Position numbers and translations under genes: made by a program
In this document: piece after piece, positions 45,916 to 56,340 of the stretch
How the letters are laid out: each line of letters begins with the position of its first letter
Numbering within the stretch: the stretch's first letter is position 1
Assembly: GCF_028583425.1 (NCBI RefSeq)
Contig: NC_072793.1
Span: 104,331,689-104,395,688, forward strand
From: Eublepharis macularius
Taxonomy: Eukaryota > Chordata > Lepidosauria > Squamata > Eublepharidae
Direction of reading: 5' to 3'
Length of the DNA: 64,000 nt
Notes under the pieces: model-generated
The model's database searches: none
Told to the model about the DNA's origin: nothing
The model's input: only the letters and a program-made list of their open reading frames with translations

Positions 45916-46816
45916 ATAAGCTTTCGAGAATCAAGTTCTCTTCATCAGATGCCTGATCAAAACTGGGCAGATACAGAAGAGGAGGGGGAAAGAGAGAGAA
46001 GGAAGGGGGCACAGCTCTGCCCCTATATCTACCCAGGGAATACAATTACAGGACCCAATGGCATCAACTACACTGTCTCTGGCTCTTACAGCTGCTCATC
46101 CTCCAATCTGATATATGCCCTCATGTGCCAACAATGTCCTTCTGCTCTGTACATTGGACAAACCAGCCAACCTCTACGCAAAAGAATAAATGGACACAAA
46201 TCTGACATTAGAAATGGAAACGTCCAAAAACCAGTGGGAGAACACTTCAATCTACCAGGACATTCCACCAAAGACTTAAAGGTCGCTGTGGTTCAACAGA
46301 AACCTTTCAAAAACAAAATCCAACGGGAGGCTGCTGAATTGGAATTCATATGCAAATTTGACTCTGTCAAGCTGGGACTGAATAGAGACTATGAATGGTT
46401 ATCACATTACCACAGGTAACAGATTCTCTTTACAGAGGCGTGATCTGGGGGAGCCCAGTGACGCCTGGTGTGGGCTTTCGGGGACCACAGTTCTCTTTGT
46501 CAGATGCAACTGGCAGGGAGAGCTGTGGTTACCGAAGGCTTATACTACATAGGAATTGGATACCTTCACTGCTACAAACTGACTGCACACCAAAAGGAGA
46601 TGTTTACATTTCCAAGCAAAGGAATGTTTTGATTGCCTCTATGCTAATTGCATTCGGTCTTCTTGTGATTTATGCCCCCTTCCTTCTCTCTCTTTCCCCC
46701 TCCTCTTCTGTATCTGCCCAGTTTTGATCAGGCATCTGATGAAGAGAACTTGATTCTCGAAAGCTTATGCTATAATAAAATTGGTTAGTCTTAAAGGTGC
46801 TACTGGACTCTTTTTG
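45916..46816 (+). mobile_element. Penelope-like element with GIY-YIG endonuclease region
   Basis: A 901-bp insertion flanked by the perfect 12-bp direct repeat ATTTCTAAGGTA (45904-45915 and 46817-46828). The first 95 bp (45916-46010) are an exact reverse complement of 46674-46768, the inverted-tail arrangement known in Penelope-like elements. The reverse transcriptase is absent and only the 3' endonuclease region remains. The 3' end has CTGATGAAGAG, GAAAGCTTATGC and TTAGTCTTAAAGGTGCTACTGG. Confidence 0.88.
46011..46419 (+). pseudogene. Penelope-like GIY-YIG endonuclease domain
   Basis: An open frame (from 45949, the first 20 codons being the inverted repeat) encodes LIYALMCQQCPSALYIGQT, in which YAL and YIG form the GIY-YIG core. 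CxxC residues typical of the Penelope type lie between them; LRKRINGHKSDI and VGEHFNLPGHS follow (catalytic Arg and Glu candidates). It ends at a natural-looking stop at 46417-46419. In intact elements this domain is C-terminal to a reverse transcriptase and nicks target DNA. Here the frame is undamaged but the polymerase is missing, so it is a truncated copy. Confidence 0.85.
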
Positions 46817-46828
46817 ATTTCTAAGGTA

Positions 46829-47830
46829 AGACAATATTTCTACCTGGTAGATCAGGGGGAAGCAAATCTCAAGCTCTTGCATGTATTATCTCACTACTAC
46901 AGAAAAGGCTGAGCTAACACATCAGGCACAATCTGGCTTTCTGAATCTACTATCTGACCTTAAGTTGAAAGGAGGTGTGCTGTGTATGTTTACAAATAGT
47001 ATATCCAGATAAACCCAACATTGTCATGGACCAGATAATGGTTTCTTCCTGGGTAAAAGTTGCATGAACTTAGGCTTTGTTCCTCTTTTCTGTACTAACA
47101 AATGAACTGTAAGCCCAAGGCAGGATACAGAATATATAAAGAAAGAATCTGTTAGGAATTCAGTTTTAATTTAAGCTTCAGCACTGAGATATTTCTGCAC
47201 AGGAAGAGTAGGGAGAATGGAAGATGCCCATGAGCCTGAGAATAGTTCTCTATTCAGAAATAAGGGCCTGGTTAGAATACCTTTGTCCCAAAACCGCAGA
47301 CTAGTATAACAGTCATTACAGAACATGCTCATTGTCCTTGGACAATTAAAAGGCTTAGTTTAATTGATAAGTAATGGTGTACAGGTTTTTATATATAACC
47401 ATTCCATTTTCAGGCACTTTTTTTGGTTCCCCACCCCCCCTCCAAAAAGCCAGAAGGCTGAACCTACTTGAGAGTACAACAGCCATTTAACCAGAGGCTG
47501 TTAAGAACAAGCAATGGTATTTAATGTTAGTGCTTCCATTTTGTAAGTCACTGTGAGAACTTCTAAAGCTGAAAATATATTAAAAAGCCCAATATATAAA
47601 CAAGATAATTGGCAATTTGTGGTGCTGTAATATCTGTCTGGGGAGGGGGGAATTGCAAGTTGAAAATGTTGATATTCACAAAAATACCCACCATCCAATA
47701 AATGCAGCCTGATCACAGTGTGACTCTGGTAAAATTAAACATGTTGCGCAGGCTCAGAATCTCATATAAACAGTGCTGCAACCCTTGCAAAGTAGCTATT
47801 CTTGCTTAGTTTGCATACCAGAGATCTATA
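46829..47830. other. Non-coding sequence, no feature recognised
   Basis: Nothing recognised. Confidence 0.4.
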
Positions 47831-48035
47831 GCCTTTGCAGGGATGTACTAAAATGAATGACAGGATTGCCCATTGAAAATAATGGGAGAGGCTTGAATGC
47901 CCATTGGAAATAAAGGGAACCTGGAATGCCCATTGACTTGCATGGGCCCCATTGAAACACATTTGAGCAAAAAAAAGGTGCAAAGAAAACGTGGAATGGA
48001 TTTTGAAGGAAAGTCTCTCGGCCCAGATAGACTGT

Positions 48036-48578
48036 TCAGGGACTGGATTGACAGTCCCTGAGTGCCATGATGACCCCTGGGTGTGACAGAAGGGGTCTAG
48101 GACTGGAATGACAGGCCCCTGACTGAAATGACGGACCCTGGGTGTGACAGAAGGGCCCAGGGACTGGAATGACGGCCCCTGGGTGTGACAGAAGGGCCCT
48201 GGGACTGGAATGACAGGCCCCAAACTGGAATGACAGCCCCTGGGTGTGACAGAAGGGCCTTGGGACTGGAATGACAGGCCCCTGACTGGAATAACGGCCC
48301 CTGGCTGTGACAGAAGGGCTCAGGGACTGGAATGACCGGCCCCTGACTGGAATGACGGCCCCTGGGTGTGACAGAAGGGCCCTGGGACTGGAATGATAGG
48401 TCCCTGACTGGAATGACGGCCCCTGTGTGTGACAGAATGGCCCTGGGACTGGAGTGACAGGCCCCTGACTGGAATGACGCACCCTCGGTGTGACAGAAGG
48501 GCCCAGGGACTGGAATGACACCCCCTGGCTGTGACAGAAGGGCCCTGGGACTGGAATGATGGCCCCTGGGGGTGATAG
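48036..48578. repeat. 61-bp minisatellite, left arm
   Basis: About nine units containing ACTGGAATGACAGGCCCCTG and GGGTGTGACAGAAGGGCC. Spacing of the GTGACAG landmark is 61 bp, with occasional units of about 41 bp lacking one ACTGGAATGAC module. A short continuation lies at 48841-48965 beyond the solo LTR. Confidence 0.93.
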
Positions 48579-48840
48579 TGTCAGACTATGGCATTTCAGT
48601 TGGCTAGAGTCTACCTTCCTCCCTTCTGCAAGAAGACAAGGTCTTTTTGATTTCAAAATGTTTTATTAGAAAGATAGCATTCAGGCCCAGGTGTCCACAT
48701 TCCAGGACCAAGCAGATCCTGGCTGAGCAAAGCTTTGTTAGGAATGAGATACAAAATGAAAGTTGTTACACATCAAACCCTCAGAGCCCAGCCTCCCCCC
48801 CAGAGTTCACATAGCAGGAAACTTCTCGGTGAGAACTCAG
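48579..48840 (-). mobile_element. Solo LTR fragment related to the 31847-37417 element
   Basis: Reads TGTCAGACTATGGC on plus, the complement of an LTR end ATAGTCTGACA, and carries AAGACCTTGTCTTCTTGCAG on minus as in the full element. The 5' part of the LTR (about 140 bp) is missing. It interrupts the minisatellite. Confidence 0.8.
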
Positions 48841-49027
48841 GGGCCCTTGGGTGTGACAGAAGGGCTCGGGGACAGGAATGACCAGCTCCTGACTGGATTG
48901 TTCTGGGAGTGGAATGACATGCCCCTGAGTGGAATAATGGTCTCTTGTCAGTCATTCCAGTCTCACTGAGACACAGTATGAGGTTAATACAATCAGTATT
49001 AATTAAGTACATTTCAGTACAATACCC

Positions 49028-50340
49028 AGGGCTCATTTTGAGGAGGAATGCACCGGAACGCCATTCCGGTAGTTCCCCCAAGTAAGGTGACCTCGCCCAC
49101 GTGAATTTATAAGGTTTTGGGCCATTTAGGCCTCGATTGGGGCCAAAACGGCCACAATCGGGGCCAAACTAGCCCTGATCGGGTCGGTGCCAGGTGGAGG
49201 AAGCATCCCCCACTCGGCACCAACCCGGTCTGGTCTGTTTCAGTCCCGAAACGGGCCGAAATGGGCCCAAAATGGCCTTTGTCAGCCATTTGGGGCAGTT
49301 TTGGTCTGGATTGGTTCCGTTCCAGCCCAGATCGGGGCCGAAATGGCCAGGACTGGGTCAGAGTCGGGCGAGGGAAGTCTCCCCTGCCGGAACGGGTAAA
49401 AAATGGTCATTTTGGGCCCGTTTGGGCCCGGATTGGGGCCAAAATGGCCAGGATTGAGTCGGTGCCGGGTGAGGGAAGCCTCCCCCACCCTGCACCGACC
49501 CTGTCCCAGTCATTTCGGCCCCGATCCGGGCCAAAACGGGCCCAAAATGGCCATTGTCGGCCATTTGGAGCAATTTCTGCCTGGATTGGGGCCAGAACAG
49601 CCTAGATCGAGGCCAAGACAGCCCTGATCGGGACATTGCCAGGTGAAGGAAGTTTCCTACGCCCGGTATGGACATGGTCCTGGCCATTTTGGCCCCAGTC
49701 CTGGCCGAAACGGACCCAAAATGGCAATTTTTTTGATGTTTTGGGCTCGTTTTGGCCCTGGATTGGGGCCAAGGGGGCCTGGACTGGGTCAGTGCTGGGC
49801 AGGGGAGGGTTCCCCCACTTGACTCCAACCAGATTCTGTCCTTTCCGGCCCTGATCCTGGTCCAAAAGGCCCAAAATGGCCACTTTCAGCCAATTGGGCT
49901 ATTTTCTGCCGGGATCAGGGCCAGAACTGCCGGGATCTGGTCAGGGCCAGGTGGGGGTACCCTCCCCTGGTCAGCACTGATCTGGTACAGGCTGTTTCGG
50001 CTGTGATCTGGGCCCAAAAGGAGCCCAAAATGCAATTTATGGCCCTTTGGGGCCCTTTTTAGCTGGGGTCAGGACCAAAACTGCCAGGATTGGGTTGGTG
50101 CCTGTTGGGGGACCCCTCCTCTCCTGGCATCAATCCATTCTGAGCCATTTTGGGTCTGATCCAGCCAAAACATGCCCCAAATGTGGGCAAAACGGCCCTG
50201 ATCGGGCCACTGCCAGCTGGGGGAACACTTCCCCATCTGGCAGCAGCCGAATCCTGGCCATTTTGGCCCGATCAAGGGGTGTGGGATATGTTAATGAGTT
50301 ATGCTAATGAGTTCCTGCAGTTCTTTTTCTACAGATGGTT
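49028..50340. repeat. GC-rich repeat element in the fold-back loop
   Basis: Six to eight diverged units spaced mostly 150-180 bp carry TGCCGGGTGAGGGAAGCCTC-like phrases and GGCCAAAATGGCC-like palindromes. It starts near GGGCTCATTTTGAGGAGGAA and ends near GAGTTCCTGCAGTTCTTTTT. Long frames on both strands come from this composition. Possibly an independent DNA element inserted between the arms. Confidence 0.55.
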
Positions 50341-50407
50341 CCCCGACAATACCATAAGGCTAACATATACATGTTTAAAGACATAGCATTAGTAAGGCTC
50401 CAAGACA

Positions 50408-51180
50408 TAGTCTGGCACACCAGGGGCCATCATTCCAGTCAGGGGCCTGTCATTCCAGTCCCAGAGCCCTTCTGGCACATCCAGGGGCCATCATTCCAGT
50501 CAGGGGCCTGTCATTCCAGTCCAAGACCCCTTCCGGCACACCCAGGGGCCTGTTATTCCAGTCTGAGACCCCTTCTGTCACACCCAGGGGCTGTCATTCC
50601 AGTCAGGGGCCTGTCATTCCAGTCCTAGACCCCTTCTGGCACACCCAGGGGCCGTCATTCCAGCGTGGGGCCTGTCATTCCAGTCCCAGGGCCCTTCTGT
50701 CACACCCGAGGGTCGTCATTCCAGTCAGGGGCCTGTCATTCCAGTCCCCGAGCCCTCCTGTCACACCCAGGGGCCGTCATTCCAGTCAGGGGCCTGTCAT
50801 TCCAGTCCCAGACCCCTTCTGTCACACCCAGGGGCCGTCATTCCAGTCAGGGGCCTGTCATTCCAGGCCCAGACCCCTTCTGGCACACCCAGGGGCCGTC
50901 ATTCCAGCGTGGGGCCTGTCATTCCAGTCCCAGGGCCCTTCTGTCACACCCAGGGGCTGTCATTCCAGTCAGGGGCCTGTCATTCTAGGCCCAGACCCCT
51001 TCTGGCACACCCAGTGGCCGTCATTCCAGCGTGGGGCCTGTCATTCCAGTCCCAGACCCCTTTTGTCACACCGAAGGGCCGTCATTCCAGTGTGGGGCCT
51101 GTCTTTCCAGTCCTAGACCCCTTCTGTCACACCCAGGGGCCGTCAATGCACTCAGGGGCCTGTCAATCCAGTCTCAGAAC
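50408..51180. repeat. 61-bp minisatellite, right arm (inverted)
   Basis: About twelve units of the complement of the left array (CAGGGGCCGTCATTCCAGTC; GGCCTGTCATTCCAGTCCCA), 61-bp spacing with one short unit near 50533-50577. Confidence 0.93.
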
Positions 51181-51529
51181 AGTATATCTGGGCCCAGACA
51201 CTTTCCTTTAAAATCCATTCCACGTTTTCTTTGCACCTTTTTTTTGCTCTAATGTGTTTCAATGGAGCCCATGCAAGTCAATGGGCATTCCAGGTTCCCA
51301 TTATTTCCAATGGGCGTTCAAGCCTCTCCCATTATTTTCAATGGGCAATCCTGTCATTCGTTTTAGTATATCCTGCCCTTGCAGTCTCCCTAAGCATGCA
51401 AAACTCAGGTTTTAGGATAGTTTAAACAAGATGCTGATTTCATGCATAGTTACATAGGGAAATTTTGCCTTACCAGCATCATGTTTAAGTTAGGCCTAAC
51501 TGAAACAACCTATCTCCCAAAAAAACTGG

Positions 51530-51902
51530 AAAAATCAAAAAGAATCCAGCAGCACCTTTAAGACTAACCAATTTTATTGTAGCAATTTTTTTTTTGATTT
51601 TGCTACTACAGACTAACACGGCAAACTCCTTTGAAACTTTACACAAGCAAACTGATCCCCACATCAAAAGGAGCTGTTTGCATCTCCATATCAAAGGAGT
51701 TGTTTACATCCCTCCTCTCCTCCTCCCCTCCCCTCCCCTCCTCTATATTTGACCAGTTTCTTTCTGCCCTCCGTGCATCTGACGAAGAGAACTGTGATTC
51801 TCGAAAGCTTATGCTACAATAAAATTGGTTAGTCTTAAAGGTGCTGCTGGACTGTTTTTGATTTTGGTACTACAGACTAACACGGCTAACTCCTCTGGAT
51901 CC
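51530..51902 (+). mobile_element. Penelope-like element, short insertion with 10-bp target duplication
   Basis: Flanked by AAAAAACTGG (51520-51529 and 51903-51912). It begins with the inverted tail (AAGAATCCAGCAGCACC) and ends with forward CTGACGAAGAGAACTG, GAAAGCTTATGC and GGCTAACTCCTCTGGATCC. The middle is CT-rich; no coding part. Confidence 0.8.
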
Positions 51903-51912
51903 AAAAAACTGG

Positions 51913-52785
51913 GTAATCCACCTCGAGACTCATTGCGAATGGTGGGACTGTAAATAAATTCTTTACTGCACATTCAAGGTATTGCCATATCAGATTCTTT
52001 GTCAACCCTGCTGCTATGGCTTCAAGAAGATCCTTCTCCTAGTGCTTGGAAGCAGTTCGTAGACTGCCCCCCAGCCCCATGCTCATATGGACTTCTCTCT
52101 GATTAATTTAACAGCACTGGTCCTAATAAAGTCTTTCAGTGATCGGGATGCTTGAAGAACTTGATTGCCAACATCTTTTAGTTGATGCTAACCGTGTTTG
52201 TTTTCCTGTGTATTTGGGCTTCATGCTTTCATCTCCATTTAACTTTAGTAATCACTTATTTTCTCTTATGGTTCCCATCTATTGAAGGCTTTTCTCATTG
52301 GCTCATTTTAATGTGCTCCCTTTGGGAAAGGTTCATGGCAAGTGTGCAAAGATCCCCTGGGAGCAGAGACAATGCATAAGTGGAGCCCAGATACTGGCAT
52401 CAATATTTTACTACTTTTTCATGTGAGTCTTACACTAAACACAGTTTCTTTGCTGTTCTGTGGATCTCCCCCCTTTTAAACATTCTTTAGGATAACTATA
52501 GAAAGGTTATGGAACCTGTTGCTAAATATGTTTAGTGGTTCTGAGCATTCGTGCAAAAGTACAGTAATGGCTAGGATAGATTTCAGTTTTAGTCTCATTT
52601 TTAACATACCAAATGTTTAAACGTGGTTTTGTATGTATTAACTCTTTTTCTATTAATATATTTTAAATTATACACAACTTTATAGTCTCCTTGTGTAATA
52701 GAGACTTGGTGGCTACATTTTGAGAGTCCAATGACAAATGGACTTTTTGGAAATTTTTCTTGAATAAACTGAGCTGAACTTAAAT
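51913..52785. other. Non-coding sequence, no feature recognised
   Basis: Nothing recognised before the exon-4 copy. Confidence 0.4.
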
Positions 52786-52791
52786 CTTTAC

Positions 52792-52888
52792 CACATTCAG
52801 TAAAGAGACTCCAACTGTTGCCAATCAACAACTCATCTTACTATCCACACATCAGCATAAATTAGCAACATTCTGAGCTGTCATCTAG
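52792..52888 (-). pseudogene. Degenerate copy of STIMATE exon 4
   Basis: Read on the minus strand this piece matches exon 4 of STIMATE. It encodes MLLIYA, then a decayed stretch with an in-frame stop, then DWQQ and ESL in the right order. Nucleotide identity is roughly 70 per cent over about 95 bp by eye, including the shared run CAGCATAAATTAGCA. It keeps the GTAAAG donor at the exon end (52791-52786) but has a short deletion, two further stops and no recognisable continuation into exons 3 or 5. Keeping intron-side bases argues for genomic duplication and not a processed copy. It sits about 8 kb upstream of the STIMATE promoter, in the same orientation. Confidence 0.75.
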
Positions 52889-54209
52889 TAATGGACAGAC
52901 AAGAATGGCTGTGCATGCCTATAAACTCTTGTCTGCCAGTGAATTTTCATGGTTCACGAAAGCCTGTGGTTGATGGAAACTCTCTTGCAGCTTTGACATA
53001 AAAGAAGAGCCCACATCTTTCTAGAATTAATATAGCATGTAAGGTCAAGGGAACACCTAACTAAAAGTCTGAACTGTAAGACAAGATTAGACAAGATATG
53101 TAACCAGAATGGGGTTCATGGAGAGGGCCTTCTCCTTAATAGCTTTATGAAACATAATGGGAAACCAGTAAAAGGCATGGTGTACTTGCCAGTGAAAGGA
53201 ACCTGCCATATTGATGATGTAATGGTGCAAAACATGCAGCTATAAGCCTGCTTCTGAACACGTTTTTATCAACAATACTGATACTCTGACAGCTATTAAA
53301 AGAGATTGTCTCAGTCTAGGGTGGGGAAGAAACCAAAATCTTGTTTTCATTAGCAAATGTTGAATTGTGCTATGGCAGCACTCCCAGCAAATTGAACCCA
53401 CAACTTAAAAGAGTTTATGCATCTTGGAGTTTTTCCAGCCTTTGCTGTGCAAACACAAAGGCTCCTGATGACATTACACCTGCTAGAAAATCGTGAACTT
53501 GACATCTCACCTTGTTTTCACCATATGGTAAACATTCCGTTCTAGTGACTTATATACACATTTTACAGTCTGCAAGGTGTTGGATTTTTTAAATAGAGAA
53601 TGTTAAAAGTGAGAGACAGAAACATACAAGAGTGAATACAACCTACACATGTATGATTTAGTATTTACCTTTGCACTCTGCTGATGATAAAATATTTGCT
53701 GCAATGTCCAACTCAGTTAAGGCATATAAATCTGTGAGCTAATATTTGGCTTGCTGATTGATACGAGGCAAAAGCTTACCAGATGGTTCTGTATCAGTTA
53801 TGTGGAAATCAACTCGGAGTCAGTGGCTTTTTGAGTGGCTGAGTTACAAAGTAAAAGGTGAAGACATACATGATGAAATAACACAGGAAAAGAGCATCTG
53901 GGGGAGATGGCATTTGGCAGATACGGAGATTGAGGGTCCAACTAGAATCTTTCAGTCTACATCTGGGTTGGGAAACTGGTCTGAAACTCTGGATGGCTAC
54001 TGTTTACAGGCAGGTGTGAAAACATCACCATGTCTTTGATTTGTTAACAGCTTTCTATGGGACCATGGAGTGGCAGCCTCTGGAGGTTCAGAACCCTAAA
54101 CTTGGATTGTTTAATCTACCTTGGGGTCCACATGGGTGAACCCTGAAGAAGTGCAATCCCGGTGTGGTGTGTGTGTGTTAAGTGAGATGGGAGACCGTGT
54201 GTGACTCAC
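52889..54209. other. Non-coding sequence, no feature recognised
   Basis: I looked here for copies of STIMATE exons 3 or 2 and saw none. A 93-codon plus frame (53758-54039) has no recognised motif. Confidence 0.4.
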
Positions 54210-54223
54210 ACAAGGAGCTATGT

Positions 54224-54473
54224 CAAAAAGAGTCCAGTAGCACCTTTAAGACTAACCAATTTTATTTTATTGTAGCATAAGCTTTCGAGAATCAAGTTCT
54301 CTTCATCAGATGCCTGATCCGAATCTGATCCGAATCTTCATCTGATGAAGAGAACTTGATTCTCAAAAGCTTATGCTACAATAAAATAAAATTGGTTAGT
54401 CTTAAAGGTGCTACTGGACTCTTTTTGATTTTGCTACTACAGACTAACACGGCTAACTCCTCTGGATCTATGA
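54224..54473. mobile_element. Palindromic Penelope-like tail dimer with 14-bp target duplication
   Basis: Flanked by perfect ACAAGGAGCTATGT (54210-54223 and 54474-54487). The insert is the inverted tail (54224-54312) facing a forward tail (about 54339-54473), with a short ATCTGATCCGA repeat between. No coding part. This is the cleanest tail-only copy. Confidence 0.85.
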
Positions 54474-54487
54474 ACAAGGAGCTATGT

Positions 54488-55667
54488 ACTCTCCCACCCC
54501 TCTCAGCTGGAACCAGAAGCCACGGAACCTATAAGACACTTTTAGCTAGCAGATGTTTCCCATTTCCCATTTCCTTCTCTTAGATTGCATGCTTCATTGT
54601 ATTCCTGTATTTTGCATTAGGGATTGTGCCTAGTAGATAATAATTTAGTTGTAGAAGCTGTATTTTGATTCCTGCTACAACATGCCCTAAATATTCATGA
54701 TGCTACTGAGAGTAAAAAAAAAAACCCTGCATGGCTATTTCCTCCCAGGCAGTTACAGACCAGATAGCAGAGATCCCAGAGGCTGTGGTGGCACTTGCAA
54801 GGTAATCTCGTGTAAATGACAACAAGGTTTTTAATGTATGGAGGACATTGTATCAACACACATTTGCAGCATTTGGAGGTATTTGTTTTCGGGCCAGAAA
54901 ACAAGTTGTTAAGACTATGGAAAATGTACGTATGTAGAATTATAGGCCTTTCAGGACTACTTTAATGTATGACATGTCAGGCCCTTTTTAAAAATGCCTG
55001 TCTCAGTCGCTTGGATGAGAATTTTGTCTTTTATCTGATTACCAAATGACCTGTCATATTTGTCTGGGCAAAGATCCCAGAATAAGACAATGCTTTTCTA
55101 GAGGCTTGAGCAGAGCCTGGGGTGCTGGGATGGTCAAAAAATCAGTAAGCAAGAGGATTTCCAAACTGTGCCCACCTCTAGTCAGGAGACAAGGTCTATT
55201 ATGTCTCCCTCTCTCTCTGCTCTATGTTCTTTTCTAAATGAGTTTAAGGAACGGTGGTATAAAATCTCTCAGCTGACTGTTCCAATTAAATAATAAGTGG
55301 CCAACTCATTCTTTTATTATAGTGCTCTTGAGAACTGGTGAGTTTATTGCAATCTGATATTGTAAAAAGTTAGCATTGAGATTAAGTATCAAAATAAGAT
55401 GCGTTAGAATTTCGAGTTTCTGGAGAATTTATTTTCTTGGGTTGAGGAATCTGTGGCATTGCTGAAATAAAATTGTTAAATAGTACTTGAACTGTGTCTT
55501 CTTCCTTTTACATGGGATTTTGTATCTTTTAGGCTAAGGATAAAAGATCTCCTTTAAATGTAAGTTAACATACCAGTTAACAAAGTCATGTAACCACTTC
55601 CACATCAATTAGAATGTTTGTCTTCACTAAACAATATTTTCCCGCATACAGAAAATACAAAAGTGAA
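54488..55667. other. Non-coding sequence, no feature recognised
   Basis: Nothing recognised. Confidence 0.4.
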
Positions 55668-55870
55668 CATAAGAAGAGACCTGCTGGATCAGACCAGTAG
55701 TCCATCTAGTCCATCATCTTGTTTCACACAGGGAGGGCCAACAACAGGGCATGGAGTCTGAGACCTTCCCCTGATGTCTCCTGACACTGGTACTCAGAGG
55801 TTTACTGCCTCTGAATATGGTTGTTCCCTTTAGTCATCAAGGCTAGTAGCCACACTTGTTGAGCAAAGAA
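55668..55870 (-). mobile_element. CR1 LINE 3' end
   Basis: Plus reading AGACCAGTAGTCCATCTAGT and CAGAGGTTTACTGCCTCTGA is the complement of the CR1 3' UTR. It is the uninterrupted counterpart that shows where the hAT-like insert sits at 22108-22395. Confidence 0.75.
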
Positions 55871-56340
55871 GTAGCAAATGAGGTGTTATTAACTTTTCAT
55901 CACTAGTGACGGCAATTAGATACAAAGATTCACAAAACGTATTTGCTAAATAATTTGAGCATTGAATGAAATGACAAGACTCGAGAGTATAAGTGAATAT
56001 ATACAGTCAGATCATCTAGTTTTGTCTCAGCTGAATGTTTGAAGTGGCTCTCCAGTCTTTCCGAGCCTTGTGTTATGAATATAACTAGAACTGTAGAAGA
56101 ACAGTTGCTGGATTTGACCAAAAAGATCATAGAAGATGTTCTTGCACATAGAAACAGGGCTAGCCCAGCCCTATCACTAGATATGCCATGAAGGGAAACG
56201 AGAGTCCCAGAATAGAACAACCTTGGAGAGGGGCACAAAACAGAGAAGGAACACAGTAGTATGGCCTTGTATAGATTAGAGAAGCCATCTAACCCATATC
56301 AATATATACAACTATCAACAATGTCCATGGGAAAAAATAC
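55871..56340. other. Non-coding sequence, no feature recognised
   Basis: Nothing recognised. Confidence 0.4.

Larger units (their letters stand above)
47841..51374. mobile_element. 3.5-kb fold-back element with minisatellite arms
   Basis: The outer about 200 bp of each side (47841-48040; 51170-51374) are inverted copies at over 90 per cent identity by eye (e.g. AATGACAGGATTGCCCATTG at left, its complement at right). Inside them each arm has a 61-bp tandem array, again inverted. Flanks GCCTTTGCAG (47831-47840) and GCCCTTGCAG (51375-51384) agree at 9 of 10, suggesting a 9-10 bp target duplication as in Mutator-like or fold-back elements. There is no transposase frame. The loop contains a separate GC-rich repeat and the left arm contains a solo LTR. 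Class is inferred. Confidence 0.8.

Noticed and set aside
48036..51180. Regular 61-bp repeats resembling a CRISPR array
   Set aside because: The whole unit repeats with no unique spacers, the setting is vertebrate nuclear DNA, and the array is mirrored in a fold-back element.
47762..51252. Long open frames through the minisatellite and GC-rich loop on both strands
   Set aside because: They follow repeat period and composition, exist in several frames and on both strands, and give repetitive peptides without known domains.
53758..54039. 93-codon plus-strand frame
   Set aside because: No recognised domain and no flanking splice or promoter signal.
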